The notes beneath the pieces were generated by a model, which was not told the origin of the DNA, made no database searches, and was given only the letters and a program-made list of their open reading frames with translations. This document shows positions 49,201 to 61,894 of a stretch of DNA of 64,000 nt, in pieces (positions within the stretch are counted from its first letter, which is position 1; each line of letters begins with the position of its first letter). The stretch comes from Strix aluco (lineage: Eukaryota > Chordata > Aves > Strigiformes > Strigidae), in assembly GCF_031877795.1 (NCBI RefSeq), contig NC_133935.1, positions 53,883,330-53,947,329 on the forward strand, in the 5' to 3' direction. The translations under genes and the position numbers were made by a program.

Positions 49201-50504
49201 ATGTACTACATTCCCAGTTTTGCAGATGAAGGACTGGAAAGCAGAGTGGATTAGATCCACTAGGGACATTGATACATCTTATACTGAGCTGCTGTGAGTT
49301 TGTCTACAAGGTGTGTTTTGGGAAGACATGCACTGACACTGCCCATGTTCAAAGTCAGTCCAACCCATGGAACCCTTAGGAGCACAGCAGAGAACTGAAG
49401 CTTTGTTAGGCTGCCACGTCTCATACCAGTAGGCATATGCTTGTTGTATTTTGAACAGATTGGGCAGATTGAACAGTAAAGAAACTTTGACTTTGTAGAA
49501 CCTGAGTTTCCCAGATCCTGAGCTGCCGAGCCCTGCCCAGGTGGTGGCCGTGCCAGACAGGGCTCTGTTTACCTTGGGGATCTCCCCAGCAAAAGTGTCA
49601 GGGTCTAACACATTGGTGTGAGCTCTGACTGTCACTCTGGTGCCTAAGCTCTCCATGAATGTTGTCTTAGAGGTGAATTCAATATGGCAGGAAAAGTCTG
49701 CAATAGAACCAGGAATTTAGTTTTATGCTCTGGACTAACTGCAGGACACTTGGGGAGAGCAGGACTAGGTGTACAGCATCACCCTTTCACTGCCAGAAGA
49801 AAGTAAAAGCCTCACACTCTACTGGACCAGGACTGTATTGGTTTCACCTATTTTTCATTCATTTTAATCAATGGGAAATTCTTGTAAGCTGTCAACACCC
49901 ATAGGTCTCCAAAGGCATGCTTTTCCCCTTGTGTAAACATAAACCTTTTTAAGAGTGGTACCTCATCCTCATTCCTAAAGAGCTGACTCTGCTCTCAGGA
50001 TCTAAGTAACATTGTTAAGTGCCACAAAGTATTATACACTGTTCAGACAGCACACATAACAGTATTGCTCTCCTGCAGAGTCTGCTAATGAAAGGAAAAA
50101 CTAATTGTTTTCATAGGCTGATTTTAATCACATTTAGTTTATATGAACATGTTATTTTTATAAACAGGAATATAGTCACATGACCCTAAAGATTACTGGT
50201 GAAACTAAGTTATCAGTGGCTTTTTTACATGTTTTATAAAAACTTGTTGATTCCTAATGTAACAAAGACTGAAATACAAATGGCCAAATCATAGTTAACA
50301 GAAACATGGTCAAGGACAGACTGGACAAATGCCTATTAGGCAGAACTTGTCCACTTTTTCCAGCTAGGTCAGTGGTCTGATAAAAATGGTGCCCTATCTA
50401 TCCCCTTACCCACCTCTTTTCCTTAGCTCACCATGGGAGCCACAGTTATGCTTGTGGTCTCAGTCAGAAAGATCCAGGTGTTGCTAACCCTACTGTGGGT
50501 CAAC
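43265..50504. other. AT-rich intergenic sequence, no gene recognised
   Basis: About 7.2 kb without a supported gene or recognised transposon. It has a T15 run at 44598-44612. The stretch at about 46640-46990 has the unbroken AT-rich, repeat-free texture often seen in conserved non-coding elements. ORFs at 45318-45587, 48122-48346 and 49279-49656 show no motif and no believable exon borders. Confidence 0.55.
44598..44612. repeat. T15 homopolymer
   Basis: A T run just after CCTTTTC, followed by GAGATAG. It could be a reversed A tail, but no retrocopy is recognised to its right. Confidence 0.85.
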
Positions 50505-50820
50505 TGCGTTCGGTGTCCCTCTGCTTCCAAGGAGAGCCTGGCTCTCTCTTCTCCATATCCCCATTAAGTTGTTGCAGACAGCAATAATACATCTCCTTAG
50601 CCTTCTTTTCTGCAGGCTGACCAAGCCCAACTTCCTCAATGTCTCTTTGTATGCCTTGGATTCCACAACCGTCTTGATGTACTCCTTCTTGGGGCAGTGG
50701 TGACAAGCAATTCAGAAGTGCCTGATGGAGGGGAATAATCTCTTCCCTGCCTTTGACCTGCTGGCTACACGCTACCTAAACCAATCCAGATGGTTTCATG
50801 AGAGCTCTTTCAGGCCTTCA
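50505..50820 (-). mobile_element. Old CR1 fragment (antisense), ORF2 C-terminal region
   Basis: Reverse-complement CR1 blocks occur here in the usual order: AGAGCCTGGCTCTCTCTTCT, CCCCATTAAGTTGTTGCAGA, then CTTCTTTTCTGCAGGCTGAC, CAAGCCCAACTTCCTCAATG and finally TTTGACCTGCTGGCTACACG. These correspond to the [18 protein letters not shown] and SRSRE parts of ORF2. Many indels remove any continuous frame, so this is one of the older copies. Edges are uncertain by some tens of bases. Confidence 0.82.
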
Positions 50821-53259
50821 CTCTGTGATCCTGAAGTAAGGAGCAGTGGTGGCTAGCTCTTACATCCCAGCACATCATGCTGGCACATATGGAGACGTTT
50901 GAGAGCTGTACATTGCTAAACAAATATAGATATCTGGATGACTAGACATGAATAAAAATGTATGTATGTGTTCCCTATTAAATGATGAACAGTGAGCCCT
51001 CCCCAGCCTGTGTGACTGGAAGTGTATTTATCTCATGATACATCACCATGGACACATGCCATGGTGGACACACTTCTGGTCATGCAATGGGCATTGGGGC
51101 CCAGGAAAGAGGGAGCTGCAAGCAGGCTACCTTAGCAAGTAATCCTGCTGGAAATCCGTCCTTACTCACATCTGAAGGGCCACTACAAGAGGTGGCAGCA
51201 GAGATGGGGACCATTTGGATTAAATGTTCTGGTAAATTGGATCTGAGCTGGGCTGCTTCTGATTAATTGCTCAGGATGCAGGGGTCATTGCAGCTGCTGC
51301 AAAAATTAGCGTCCTCAAATGAGGATGGAGACCAAAATAGCAAACTAGGTTTAACTCCTTTTCACCCTGAAGTTCTGGACCTGCAAGTTTTCCAGATCTT
51401 GAAAGAAGCAGAGGTCCCAAAGTCATGCCTAATGTGCAGCTCTGGATGCTCTCAGGGCCCCTGAGTCTCAGCATTATTCACTGCCCCAGTCACAGGTGTC
51501 AAACCACTTGAATGCCTGAAGTCACTTGCTCACATTTGGGCAGCACATGGCAGCAGCTATGAGAAATCACAGTTAGTTACCTGAAAGGGCAGTTCTCTAC
51601 ACTTAGCAAATGGCACAGTGTAAAGAGATTGGATAAACTGCAATGTATAGTCCCAAACAAGCAGGCATAAGACTTCTTATATATATCGGTATAGAAAGGT
51701 GCTAAGCTAAAGTGATCTAACACCTCAATATTCCTCAGTGAGCTATTATATTTAAAAACATATACAACCATGATATTATATTGCATGTTATCCAGCAGTG
51801 GCTATTCACTACCTTGTGAATTCATCATTCCTCTGACCTGCAGGTTTGTTTGCTCAGTCTGGTTCCATGTAGAGCATGGACAACATGTTCTTTCTAGCAC
51901 ACGTGGGCACTTTCAGAGCAAACAATAGACACAGGCTTGCAGTGAAAATCTCCAGGTAGCCCCTGCCTTCACTCAGGCAAGGCTTGAAGCCAGGAATAAT
52001 TGTCCTGACAGTGCAAGATGTTCCCAAATGTGTTCTGAAAATAATGGAGGGGTTGACACCACTACAGCAATCTTTTTTATGTGAGGGTGTGGAACAACAG
52101 AAGGCCTAGGGTAAAAATCTAGGGAGTCTGTTTTGGTCCGTTCCTGATATCATTCAAACAGAAAGTAAGCAAAACAAATTTTGCGTGATGAATCCTTCTT
52201 CTAAATAGTATAAATAACACATGTACCCTTCCCAAAGCTCGGACTCATATCATCAGCCTTTAAGCACCTGACTGGAATGTATTAAAGAAGCTGGCTGGTG
52301 ACCATAACCCCCTTCTAGATGGGCTGAATCGTTTTCTGAGATGTTCCTATCTCCCTCCGTTGAGATTATACAGACCCTAAGGCAAATCGTCTCCTTTCTT
52401 AGTCATTGCAGTGAAGTGCCTTTTGTTAGGTGTTATGAAGCCGAACCTCTCTGTCTTTCCCTTCTTCTTAAAAATATTGGACAACAGCAAATACTTACAC
52501 TCTGCACTGGCAGGAATCATTACAATAGGGAGATGTGGTAATGTCACAGAGAAAATATCCTGTGTCACCTATAGTCATACTTAATGTTACAGGCACACTC
52601 AGTCAAAAAGCACAGTAGTAAAGCAATTAATATACTGTAAATTATAGTCCTGATTCTGAAGGTTGTATTTATTATATGGAATCCTGTTTCTTAAAATTAA
52701 TCACTTGAGTTTTATTTAATATTCTATTTTAGCTCTTCCTCAGTTCACTGTAGCCAATTGCAAATGCTGCTTTTCATACTTGCCCTCTGAAGCTCATTAT
52801 TCCAGAGAGACTGGAATAAAATTGGGATAAAAGAAATTATGGTTTTGGAAAGGAAAAACAGGATGTTGCAGCCTTTTTTCAGAACATACCAGTTATTCTG
52901 CTACAGGGAATTTAATACATTTACCAACTATCTTCAGTTTTGATTTGGAAAATTTGTGAGTATTAATATTTTAAAAGAGCATTTTGAGCTCTTTTGTGGG
53001 TAGTTATGTATTTACAGTGTATATGTGAAGACAAAAAGATTTCTTAAGCTAAAACCTACTGCTCTTTCTCCAGCAAATCTCCTCAATAGATCAATGGACT
53101 GTTGAATTCCTCACTGAGTATTTTTTTTAACTTGCTTCTGATGCATGGAGTGTTGTTTGCCAGCGTCTGGCCATGTCTCACCTAATTACATTCCTGTCAT
53201 CACTAGTTTTGAGGGCATCTTTAATATCTTTGTGTTCCTGCTTGCGGCACTAAGCAGTT
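50821..53259. other. Intergenic sequence, no gene recognised
   Basis: About 2.4 kb between two old antisense CR1 fragments. No motif-bearing frame and no supported exon. Small frames at 51048-51464 and 52341-52541 on the + strand resemble nothing I recognise. Confidence 0.6.
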
Positions 53260-53660
53260 TCACAGACTCATCAGAACACTGGTTGAAATGGTCCTGTGGA
53301 GGACAGCTGGTCCAGTCACCTCCACAAAGCAGGGCTGCCACAAACACCAGGTCAGTTCAGACATGGCTTTGCCTTGCAAAGTCTCAAAAACCTTCACAGA
53401 CGGTGACTCTGCAGGCTCTGCTCCCTCAGCAACATGTTCCCGAGTTGCACTACTATTCTGCTGATGTCCAGCCTAAACCTTCCACACTCTGGTACATGGG
53501 TCCTGTCCCATGTCTGGCTGTCTGGCACTACTAAGAGTCTGGCTCTGTCATCTTTGTAACTACCCTTCAAGTAGCTATAGCTTGCTCTCATGCTCCCCCT
53601 TAGCTCACCATCTGCCAGCGTAAACAAGCCCTGTTACCCCAACTTTTTCTATTCCAAAAA
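53260..53660 (-). mobile_element. Old CR1 fragment (antisense), ORF2 end
   Basis: The minus-strand frame from about 53627 down to 53394 contains the recognisable ends of CR1 ORF2: RASYSYLKGSYKDDRARLL, then CGRFRLDISRIVVQ (the usual [11 protein letters not shown] region). The 3' side of the element is at the left, where TTCACAGACTCATCAGAACA and CTGGTTGAAATGGTCCTGTG correspond to the degraded 3' terminus. It is strongly diverged from the other copies. The opposite-strand ORF at 53145-53534 is a shadow. Confidence 0.82.
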
Positions 53661-55706
53661 ATCCAAATGTTTTAGTCCAGCTGAAGTGATGTGGCTTCTT
53701 GGATATGCAGGACCTGGGTGAGAATTCAGGGTGTTTGACATGCAGGAAATGACATTACCTGTCTTGGTCTTAAACTTTAAAAAACGGAAATAAAAACTAA
53801 TTTTTTTTAATGTGTCTTTCTAAGGATAAAGCATAGCAAGACTCAGCTAATACTGAAATTACTCCTGCAAAAAGCATCCTAAACCTTTTAAAGTGTGGAT
53901 TTGGACCTGTGTGTAGATGTGTCTGTAGTGTCATATGCTTTGAATGCAGCTGACTTATCATCACCAGGATTACTTTGACTTCTAGTGTACTGGTGAAGAG
54001 CAGACAGCCACGACAAAATAGCAAAATACACTTTGCTTTCCCCTACAGACTGGTTGCTTCAGTGGCAATGATGATGAGTACAGAGTGAAAACTAAACTCA
54101 GAGCTCCATCAAAATCTCGTGCAACTTCAGAAGACAGTATTTGAGCAAGAAGCAAACACAGACAGACATAAGGCTCTTGTACCAAGAGGAAGGTAGTATG
54201 AGTCAGAGAGCAGCAGTTACTTCAAAATAGGCATATTACCATTATATTTTTTAGTTTGCAGGTGAGAGCGGGATTTCCTGTTTGCAGAAAACACAAAAAT
54301 GTTAATGAAACATTTGACACAATCTCACATTCTAAAAAACAAGGCCAAAATGCAGAAAAAATGTGCTTAGTATTTTGGTAAAAGCATCTCCTTACCAACC
54401 TTATTTCACCCTATAAAGCCTTTTTGCCAACCCAGGCTCCAGACATAGCAAAGTAAGCAGTTACAGTGACAGCAGCACAACCCTGACCTGCTTTGCCTAA
54501 GGCCAAATCCTTGGGGGACAGCAGCTGGGGCAGGGGCAGGCAGCAGAGCTTCCCCCATCCATGCCCCAGTGCTCCCCATGTTTGGGGGACCTGAATTAAC
54601 AAGCTCTGGGCCAGGACCTCCAGTTCACACAGCCAGACCAGCTCTTGATTGCTCTTTGCCTCAGACAAGGGCATTGAACAATGGCTGGTAGGTTTTCCTT
54701 CCTGAAGAGCATTATAGTGTTCAGAAAATGGGACCTGCTGATCTGGCAAATGTGTGAGGTCATGCTTGGAGCTCAGGGACCACTGAGCCCTTTTTAATGG
54801 CACTGCCACCACAACTAACTCCAGTCCCTGCCAAAAACCTCTGCTCTGGAAACACCCTTCTAGCTTTATTGTTTAGGGGAGGCCTTCTCTGTGCAGGAAA
54901 TATGCCCTCAGTCCTCGGATCTGCCATGTCTGGAAATTTCTCCTGTAAACAATGGCAGGCATTACTGCATCACGTACTGTCTCTATGAGGTGGTAGCTAG
55001 CCAAAAGGCACCAGAAGAGGAAAATATAATATAACATCTATGAAATAGCATAGTTCTAGCTGCAGTTGACCCAGCTTCCTCAGAGAAAGAGTAAACAGGG
55101 ATCTAGCACTGCGGGGGAAACCTCCCTCATGAGCTACAGGGTGCGCCATAGGCACTGAGGTGACTATTGGAGTTTGTAGTATGATCCCACAAATTAACAG
55201 AGAAAGAAGAGATTTATTTAGCAGCTTTTGGAGGATTGGTGGTTGGTCAAAAGCAGTATACTTGGTCCTTCTTTGAATATAAGAGAAGTTACTCTGGCTG
55301 CAGAGTATCAGAGACATGTCTCACAGAAAGCTAGTGCCAGCTACAAATAGGCATGAGTGTGATGAATACCACAAGGTTGTGCTTTCTTTTGTTCACTGTT
55401 TCCAACATTATAATCAAGAATTTAATCCTATTCTTTGCCAGAAAACAATAAAATATATTTTCTTCTTTAAATTCTTGCAGGATGTCAGTAATCCTAACAA
55501 ATATAAAGTTTTCATTAGAAATAGTGAAATCAAATACAGACATGTGGAATACACAACAGAAAGGGCTCTGCAGTCCTAAGGTTAGAACGAGTCGCCCTTC
55601 AATCTGAAGATCAGACACCAACATTTGCTCAGCTGAGAGAAGTCCTTCTTGGTGAAAATTAAGCAGTGCTTTCTAGTTGGGGATAGGCAGAAGGAACTGT
55701 CAGTGT

Positions 55707-55795
55707 CCCCATGTTAATACAGCTGGTTCCTCCTCTGCAGACAAGAACCCCAAGAAACCCCATGTTAATACAGCTGGTTCCTCCTCTGCAGACAA
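55707..55795. repeat. Two 38-bp direct repeats, 51-bp period
   Basis: A 38-base unit that begins CCCCATGTTAATACAGCTGG and ends in TTCCTCCTCTGCAGACAA occurs exactly at 55707-55744 and 55758-55795. The 13 bases between the copies differ from those after the second copy. Each copy ends in a strong splice-acceptor look-alike (pyrimidine tract then CTGCAG). The period is a multiple of three, so the duplication stays in frame in the local ORF. Confidence 0.93.
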
Positions 55796-57572
55796 AATTG
55801 CCTACAAGCATGTGGACGGTTTCTGCCAGCCCCACCTGCCCATACACCTTATGCTGCCTGGCATCTTTGGGACATCAGGTGCTGGGTCAGGGGCACTGCT
55901 GAGCACTGTTGGTCCTCATGATTCCATGCCTCCATGCACTGAGGAAAGACCCACCCAAGTACCCTGATGTGGCTGCAGAGAGAGTTGCGCCATGCTGCTT
56001 AGGCTCAATGGGTATCAGACATAGACATTGATATCTGTGGTATTTGAAAAGGAAATGAACTCTAATCTTGATTACTATTTTTTAATCAGGTTCAAAATAT
56101 GTATCAGAAGTAATTTTCACAGCTGTTGTTGATTTGTTAGTACATCTGCCCCCAAATCTCCCTGCTGTTTGCTTTATGGTTTACAATCTTATTTTCATTT
56201 GTTTAAAGAAATGTTTTTCTCTCCCCTGTCGTTACATGAGACATCCACATGAACAACAGCGCAACGAAGAAACTGCCTATACCCACAGTCCTGTCAAGTG
56301 TGCAAAGCAAACAAGCATAAACAGAGAAGGACTGCCTTCCCCAGCCCCTCCTGCAGCTCTGCTCCTCTCATCCTAGAAATGGTGTAAAACAGTTTGGTGC
56401 TAAATCATAGCTGAGAACTGCTTTAATTCATTAAGGACACCTATTCTTTGTCATATTCTTTAGCAGGAGAGCCTGTTTCCCTCATTAGGCCAGCTGATAC
56501 AATGGAAAATATGGGCAGCTTTCAGACTCAAAGTCCCTTATCTAGTCTAAGCCCAAAAATGTGTTCATTTTTCCAACTATGAGGTAAGTTTAAAGCAAGA
56601 TAGGACCTCCAGCTCCAAACCTTGCACCTCTTAATCTTTGGACTGTACTACTTTTGACATCGTATGACATGACAGGCTTTATGATCAGTCACATTTTCAT
56701 AGGAATGCAGAACTGAGGGAGACAGAGCTTATTTTTGTTAAACTATTTGTCTGAGTCTATATTGGAACTAGGATTTTTTTGGAGGGGGGAACCATAAAAC
56801 GGCACAGCACAGCCAGTGCCAGCAGCAACCAGGCAGAAACCCTGCTTATGGCAAAGCAGGTTTGGGTTCCCACAGGTTGTCACTCAGCCTGAGCTAAAGC
56901 AGTCTGAAGTGCTCTGCAGGGAACTCTTAAGAATTAAAACTTACATTCCCTCACTTGCCTTCCTGCCGTCGCAGTCAGGCCAGTTTGAGGGCTTTAATCA
57001 CAAAGGGAACATGGGAGAGAGGGCTGGAGGGTTGTTTGGATTTTTTAATTATGGTCATTATGTAATTGGATAAAAGGTTGTAAATTCTACACAAATGCAT
57101 CACAGGTAATGAAATACTTCTCCACAGGTGCATATTGCCATTAAATGAGTAACATTTGTCATTTGACATATACCTCCACAACTGTAATTACAGTAAATAT
57201 TTCAACTGGGAAACTAAGGTACAGGTCAACCAGCCTATTTAAAAGCACACACTTCCAATCAAGTTCTGCCATGCACACCTCACTGCAATTGCAAGATGTT
57301 GCTCTGTAGTTACAGAGATAAGAGCAGTGTGGGAGCCCTTAGTTTTTTCTCACAGATCCCATTTTCCAGGCTTATTACTATTGTGTTACTGCAAGCTTAA
57401 TACACGCGCATCATTCAAAAATCAAGACTATCAAATGAAAGCATGATCAAGCCTGGGTGAAGCATTCTGCAGATATGCATTTTGTAATAGAGTTAAGCTC
57501 AGAGAGCAAATAGCTCTTGTAACTGAGATGTTTGCCCTCAGTGTGCTCCAATAAACTGATTTACTTTTCTTC

Positions 57573-57595
57573 TTTTTTTTTTTACCCTTTTTTTT
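57573..57595. repeat. T-rich tract
   Basis: T11 followed by ACCC and T8, then AAAAA. Low complexity only. Confidence 0.8.
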
Positions 57596-57999
57596 AAAAA
57601 GAGCTGACGCAAGTTTGTCAAAGGGAGTTGTTGGGGTGTAGCAGCTGTTGATTGGTTCATCTGATACACTCCCATTTGTCTTTAAATCACTGTCCAACTG
57701 CTCTAGGTTGCACATGAGCAAACTTTTCATTACAGGTACAATTCCTAAAAGATATAACCTGCTTAGCAAGTGAGGAAGAGAATCTGCTTGACTCAGAGGT
57801 AAACCTAAAATATTTTTTCTTTACAATGTTTGATCAATGTATTTTAGACACTGGTCACATTTTTAAAAACCAAGAATTAGAAATTTAATTAATCTGTAAA
57901 TATAAGTGCAATGTGAAGGATATGTTCCTTAAGAATTACTGACATGGTAATTTACATTGGCATATATCTTTGGTATTTCTTCAGGAATGAAATTTAGTC

Positions 58000-58022
58000 T
58001 TTTTTTTTTTTTTTTTTTTTTT
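58000..58022. repeat. T23 homopolymer
   Basis: The longest homopolymer in the window. On the minus strand it would be an A tail, so a retrocopy body would be expected to the right, beginning GTAGAGCAAATCAAAACC on the + strand. I do not recognise that sequence as any gene or repeat. Confidence 0.9.
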
Positions 58023-59716
58023 GTAGAGCAAATCAAAACCTAAGCAACAGAGAAGCAGCAAAGGGTGTTTAAAGCTGACCAGGCAATTAAGAAATGTATG
58101 CTTGCTTTACTTTGCAGCCCTTGGCTAATTTCTGAGAATTTTTTTCAAGGCTCTTGATTTACTTGGCTAACATTTCTGTAAATAAATGAATTTGTGAAAG
58201 CAGGCTTTGCATTTTAATTGTTAATTTCACAGTGACAGCACATTTCATTTTTAAGTAGCTGTGCAGACAATAATTTTGTAAAGTCACTGTCATGAAGATG
58301 AAGAATCCGGCAAAATCTGCTAAATCAGATACCATGGTGGAGCTTACAAATCTTGATACTGCAAAACCCATGAAAATGTTAGTCATATCTGTGACCCGGC
58401 ATTATCTGCCTGATCATTGTCTATTCATTCAATGTCCTAACTGCAGACTGGACAGAAATCAATAACATTGTGAAATCTGATGCCAAAAATTTCATCATTT
58501 TCTGAATCACTGCTGAAAACCGTTACTTAATAAATGATGCAGAACAGTACCCTATACTTGAAGAGAAAAATAGTTCTATAGGGATAAATAGCTTCCCGCT
58601 AATAATAGGTGAATCTCTTGCAACCAGTATTTCCATTTTAATACCATACTTTAAGAAAAATATTTTCTGTTCAGCCAAATGCCACAGGAGACAGCAAAAC
58701 TATCACCATATTGACGCCAAGTTTAAGAAACACTGTAGAGCTAAGATTTTTCATATATATAAACATAAGGGGGAAACGTATTGGTTTGAACTACAGAGAA
58801 GGAAAAAGAAGTGGAGACTTTTGGCTGCTTCCAAACTTACAAAATTCCTCTGTAGGGAAAGGAAGTCATGCAAGTCATGATGGGTTGGATGCCTAAAACA
58901 GAATTTAGGGACCAAATTCAGAACTCTGAAGCAGAAAGCACTCAATCCCAGGGAAGCTAAAGCAGATGAACTTTGATGTTTCTCCTCTGATATCATGTGC
59001 TAATCTTCTTGGCAGGGCCCAGGCCTGCCGGACCTTGGTGGCTGTGCTCTGTCACGCCATCACTGCCCTGGTGACTGGCCATGACCCAGGAGCAGCCTTT
59101 CAACCAGCACGAACCCTGCAGGGGTGTAGCCGAGCACCCATCTACCAGCCCTGGCAGTGGGGTTGCACATGGTGCAGCATGCAGTGTAGCCAGTATTTTA
59201 TTTTAAACAGAGCCAGCTAGTGCATCCCCCTTTTTCTAAATAATATCTCGCAGGTCAAGCAGCAACCCAAGAGGCACATGGCTACCTCATTTCCTCTTCA
59301 GGTAAAGGGGTGGGAGCTCTGCCCATTCTATGTTACTCATGGGGAGCAAACGCTACCAGTACCTCAACATCTTCTCAAACCCTTCAGTACCTACAGCTTT
59401 AGGAACCTGAAGACATGGATTTCCACCAACTAAGGACCAGTTCTGCCAAGTTCTGCTGAAGTTCAAAGACACCATTGGTTGTAAATACAGTTATTAGTGT
59501 TTTCAGGATTCAAATCTAATACCAAGACAGTTTCATGGGTCTCATCCTGCCCACATTTATGCCAATGGCTTTCAGCTCATGGTTTGCAGACCCTTTGAGC
59601 TCTACCAGCTGCTCCCTAAAAGGTGACAACTGTAAGAAACCAGCTTCTCAACAGATTTAATTTTGCCACCTGAGGCTTTCCACCTTCACCAGAAGACTTT
59701 TAGGAATTCACAGATT

Positions 59717-59736
59717 AAAAAATAAAATAAAATAAT
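59717..59736. repeat. AAAAT short tandem repeat
   Basis: About four AAAAT-like units in a row. A simple microsatellite. Confidence 0.75.
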
Positions 59737-60029
59737 TTTTAAATCACTGCTTTATGCAGTAATTCCACAGCCTCTTGAGGTGACGCCCATAAATCAGATT
59801 ACTTGTGTAAATGTTTGACAGGACAATGTCCAGATGATTCTTATGCTCTAACATGTATTTCCAGTCCATTTTTGCTCCCCTTTCCAAATTGTGTTTGCTG
59901 TGCTGCACAAACTTTCCTCTTCAGCTTAATCTCTGTGTAATTTAACTACTGGCAACTTTTTTGCTTACTTTTCCTGTTTCCCAACTCTTTGAAGATCTGT
60001 ATTTTTTTTGGACTGACACTACTGGAAAA

Positions 60030-60430
60030 GAAGCGTTCCTCTGACAAGCGTTTGGCAGTGTGCACAGGGGAGATTTTGCCCTTTACCAGAACAGGGCTAA
60101 GCACGGTCAGATTTTTCTGCCTGACTTTTACACCACAGATGATTAAAAATAAGCATCAGGAATTGGAAAGACTTCGTTTCTCAGACAGGGCAGTGTCTGC
60201 ATTTGAAGACAGTTCTGTGAATGAAATCACAGTTGGGAGGGCTCTATTGGGGGGTTTTCTTATTATCTTTCTGTGTCCTGGAGTTATTCATATCCCAAGC
60301 GGGCAGAACCCCCCGGCTGCTGGAATGCGAGTGCCGGCAGCTCTGCCCTGATGCCGGAGTCACTCGTCCCCTCACGCACACTCCCTGCATGGCAGCAGAA
60401 AGGAGTAAACACAGACGATCTCTCTGGTAG
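60030..60430 (+). promoter_or_regulatory. Candidate SLC38A4 promoter or first leader exon (CpG-enriched patch)
   Basis: Within otherwise CpG-poor AT-rich DNA, this 400-base patch has about a dozen CpG dinucleotides, densest at about 60298-60418 (AAGCGGGC, CCCCGGCT, TGCGAGTGCCGGCAG, GATGCCGG, CTCGTCCCC, CACGCAC, GACGATC). It lies about 1.5 kb upstream of the splice acceptor of the first coding exon, on the right strand for a leader exon. GT dinucleotides at about 60427 (CTCTCTG then GTAGGA) and 60498 (GTAAGC) could be donors. I see no clear TATA box. SLC38A4 must have at least one upstream leader exon, because its coding exon begins with an acceptor. That this patch is it is inference. Confidence 0.35.
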
Positions 60431-61259
60431 GAAATCTCCTGATGCACTGTGATATTGCTTTTCCTTTTCAGCTGTGTGGTCTGGGTGAATGTTTTTAGTA
60501 AGCGAGGAAGCTGACTTTAATTTCTGGCCTGGGGTCAGTTTTAGCCTCCAGGACTGGTACTTAAAAGTTTACGTTTACATTTTAAACACATGCACTCTAA
60601 CATTTTGCCACTACAAGTATGTTTGTAGATGTTCTTAAGAACAGAGTGTGATCATTAGCAGAGGCTAGTGAAGGTCTGGTCATTGAGCAAGGACCTATCC
60701 ATCCATAAATGCAAAACCAGGAAAAAGGCTATTAAATAATTGCAGGTTTAGTGTTACAAAGAGCCAGACATAAAAATTATTTGTCGCAGTGTCTGATATT
60801 GTTACTATACAGTGCTGGGCTGCATTTAGCATGTGATATTTATGAAAATTGTAATGGATTCAGCCAGTGTGCCTGATTGCAATGTATCAGGTAGAGTGCC
60901 AGCAACATGCTATCTGGTCTGTTCTTGCTCTCTTCACCAGTGTGCCTCTTTTGTCTCCTCAGCTATGAAATGGAAATATAAAATGTATCAAGGAATATCT
61001 TTGGGAAGGGAAAAGTATCATAAAACTGCAACATTTCTTGCAGTGTTTTCCTCTTGAATCTGGGAATGAGCAAATGAATGTAAATATGTATCTGCAGATG
61101 AGACTGTAACATAAAGCTGCTGATAATCCTGGAGGTGAAGTCCTCTTTGTAACTCTGGTTTGTACAGTTTCCTTTGGTCCATATAGAAATAGACAGTTGA
61201 GCATTTATCCATATGATTTTTAAAAAGCAGGGATTTTTCTAACAAGGGTAAAGACAGTC

Positions 61260-61281
61260 CATGTAATATTCATGTAATATT
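61260..61281. repeat. 11-bp tandem duplication
   Basis: CATGTAATATT is present twice in direct succession, at 61260-61270 and 61271-61281. A small slippage duplication. Confidence 0.88.
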
Positions 61282-61894
61282 CCTGCATGAGACAGAGCTT
61301 CTAGTCTTGAGAGACAAGTAATAATTAAACTCAGATATACTGAAAATCAGAAAATGCTGTATCAGAATTGCACCAACTAAATATCATAGAAGTGATCATA
61401 CAGAGATGCTTACCTCTGTCCGATCCCAGTGAAGTGGCCAAACCTTCAAAACATTTAAATCTGTGACAACATTAATCTTACAACAAATTATTCAAAACAC
61501 TGAGAATTTCCCTTAAGAGTAAGTATGTTTTGAAGTAGTGGTAAGAAAACCCTGATATACTCCATTTCTAACCACAAGCTCTTCCGCATCACCATACCCT
61601 AGAAATTCAAAACCAGCAGTTCAAGAAATTACTTTCTGATGGATTTGTGATTTTGCCAGATGCTGGATATCCACTGTGCATCCATTGGTCCCTGCACTCT
61701 TTCCCATTTGAAGGGAGACAGAAGGACCAAGTGCTGACATATAAAGGGACATTATGTTTGCCCAGAATTTTCCCAGTCTGCAACGGTTTCCCCTCTTAAT
61801 GCTATTACAAAGAACAAACACAAACCCAACAATTCACACTGGTTTATCTAATTTGAGGAAAACTCTAATGAGTTCTGTTGTGTTTTGTTTGCAG

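Larger units (their letters stand above)
53661..60029. other. Intergenic sequence upstream of SLC38A4, no gene recognised
   Basis: About 6.4 kb without a supported gene. It includes a 51-bp-period duplication at 55707-55795, T-rich runs at 57573-57583 and 58000-58022, and an AAAAT repeat at 59717-59736. Open frames such as 54411-54812 (minus) and 55677-55967 (+) have no domain and no coding signature I can defend. Regulatory elements of SLC38A4 could lie here, but none is identifiable from sequence alone. Confidence 0.55.

Noticed and set aside
53145-53534. 129-codon + strand open frame
   Set aside because: It is mostly the opposite strand of an old antisense CR1 whose ORF2 end is recognisable on the minus strand.
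59989-60351. 120-codon + strand frame near the candidate promoter
   Set aside because: No family resemblance, no phase-matched splice to the SLC38A4 frame, and the region is better explained as leader or promoter.
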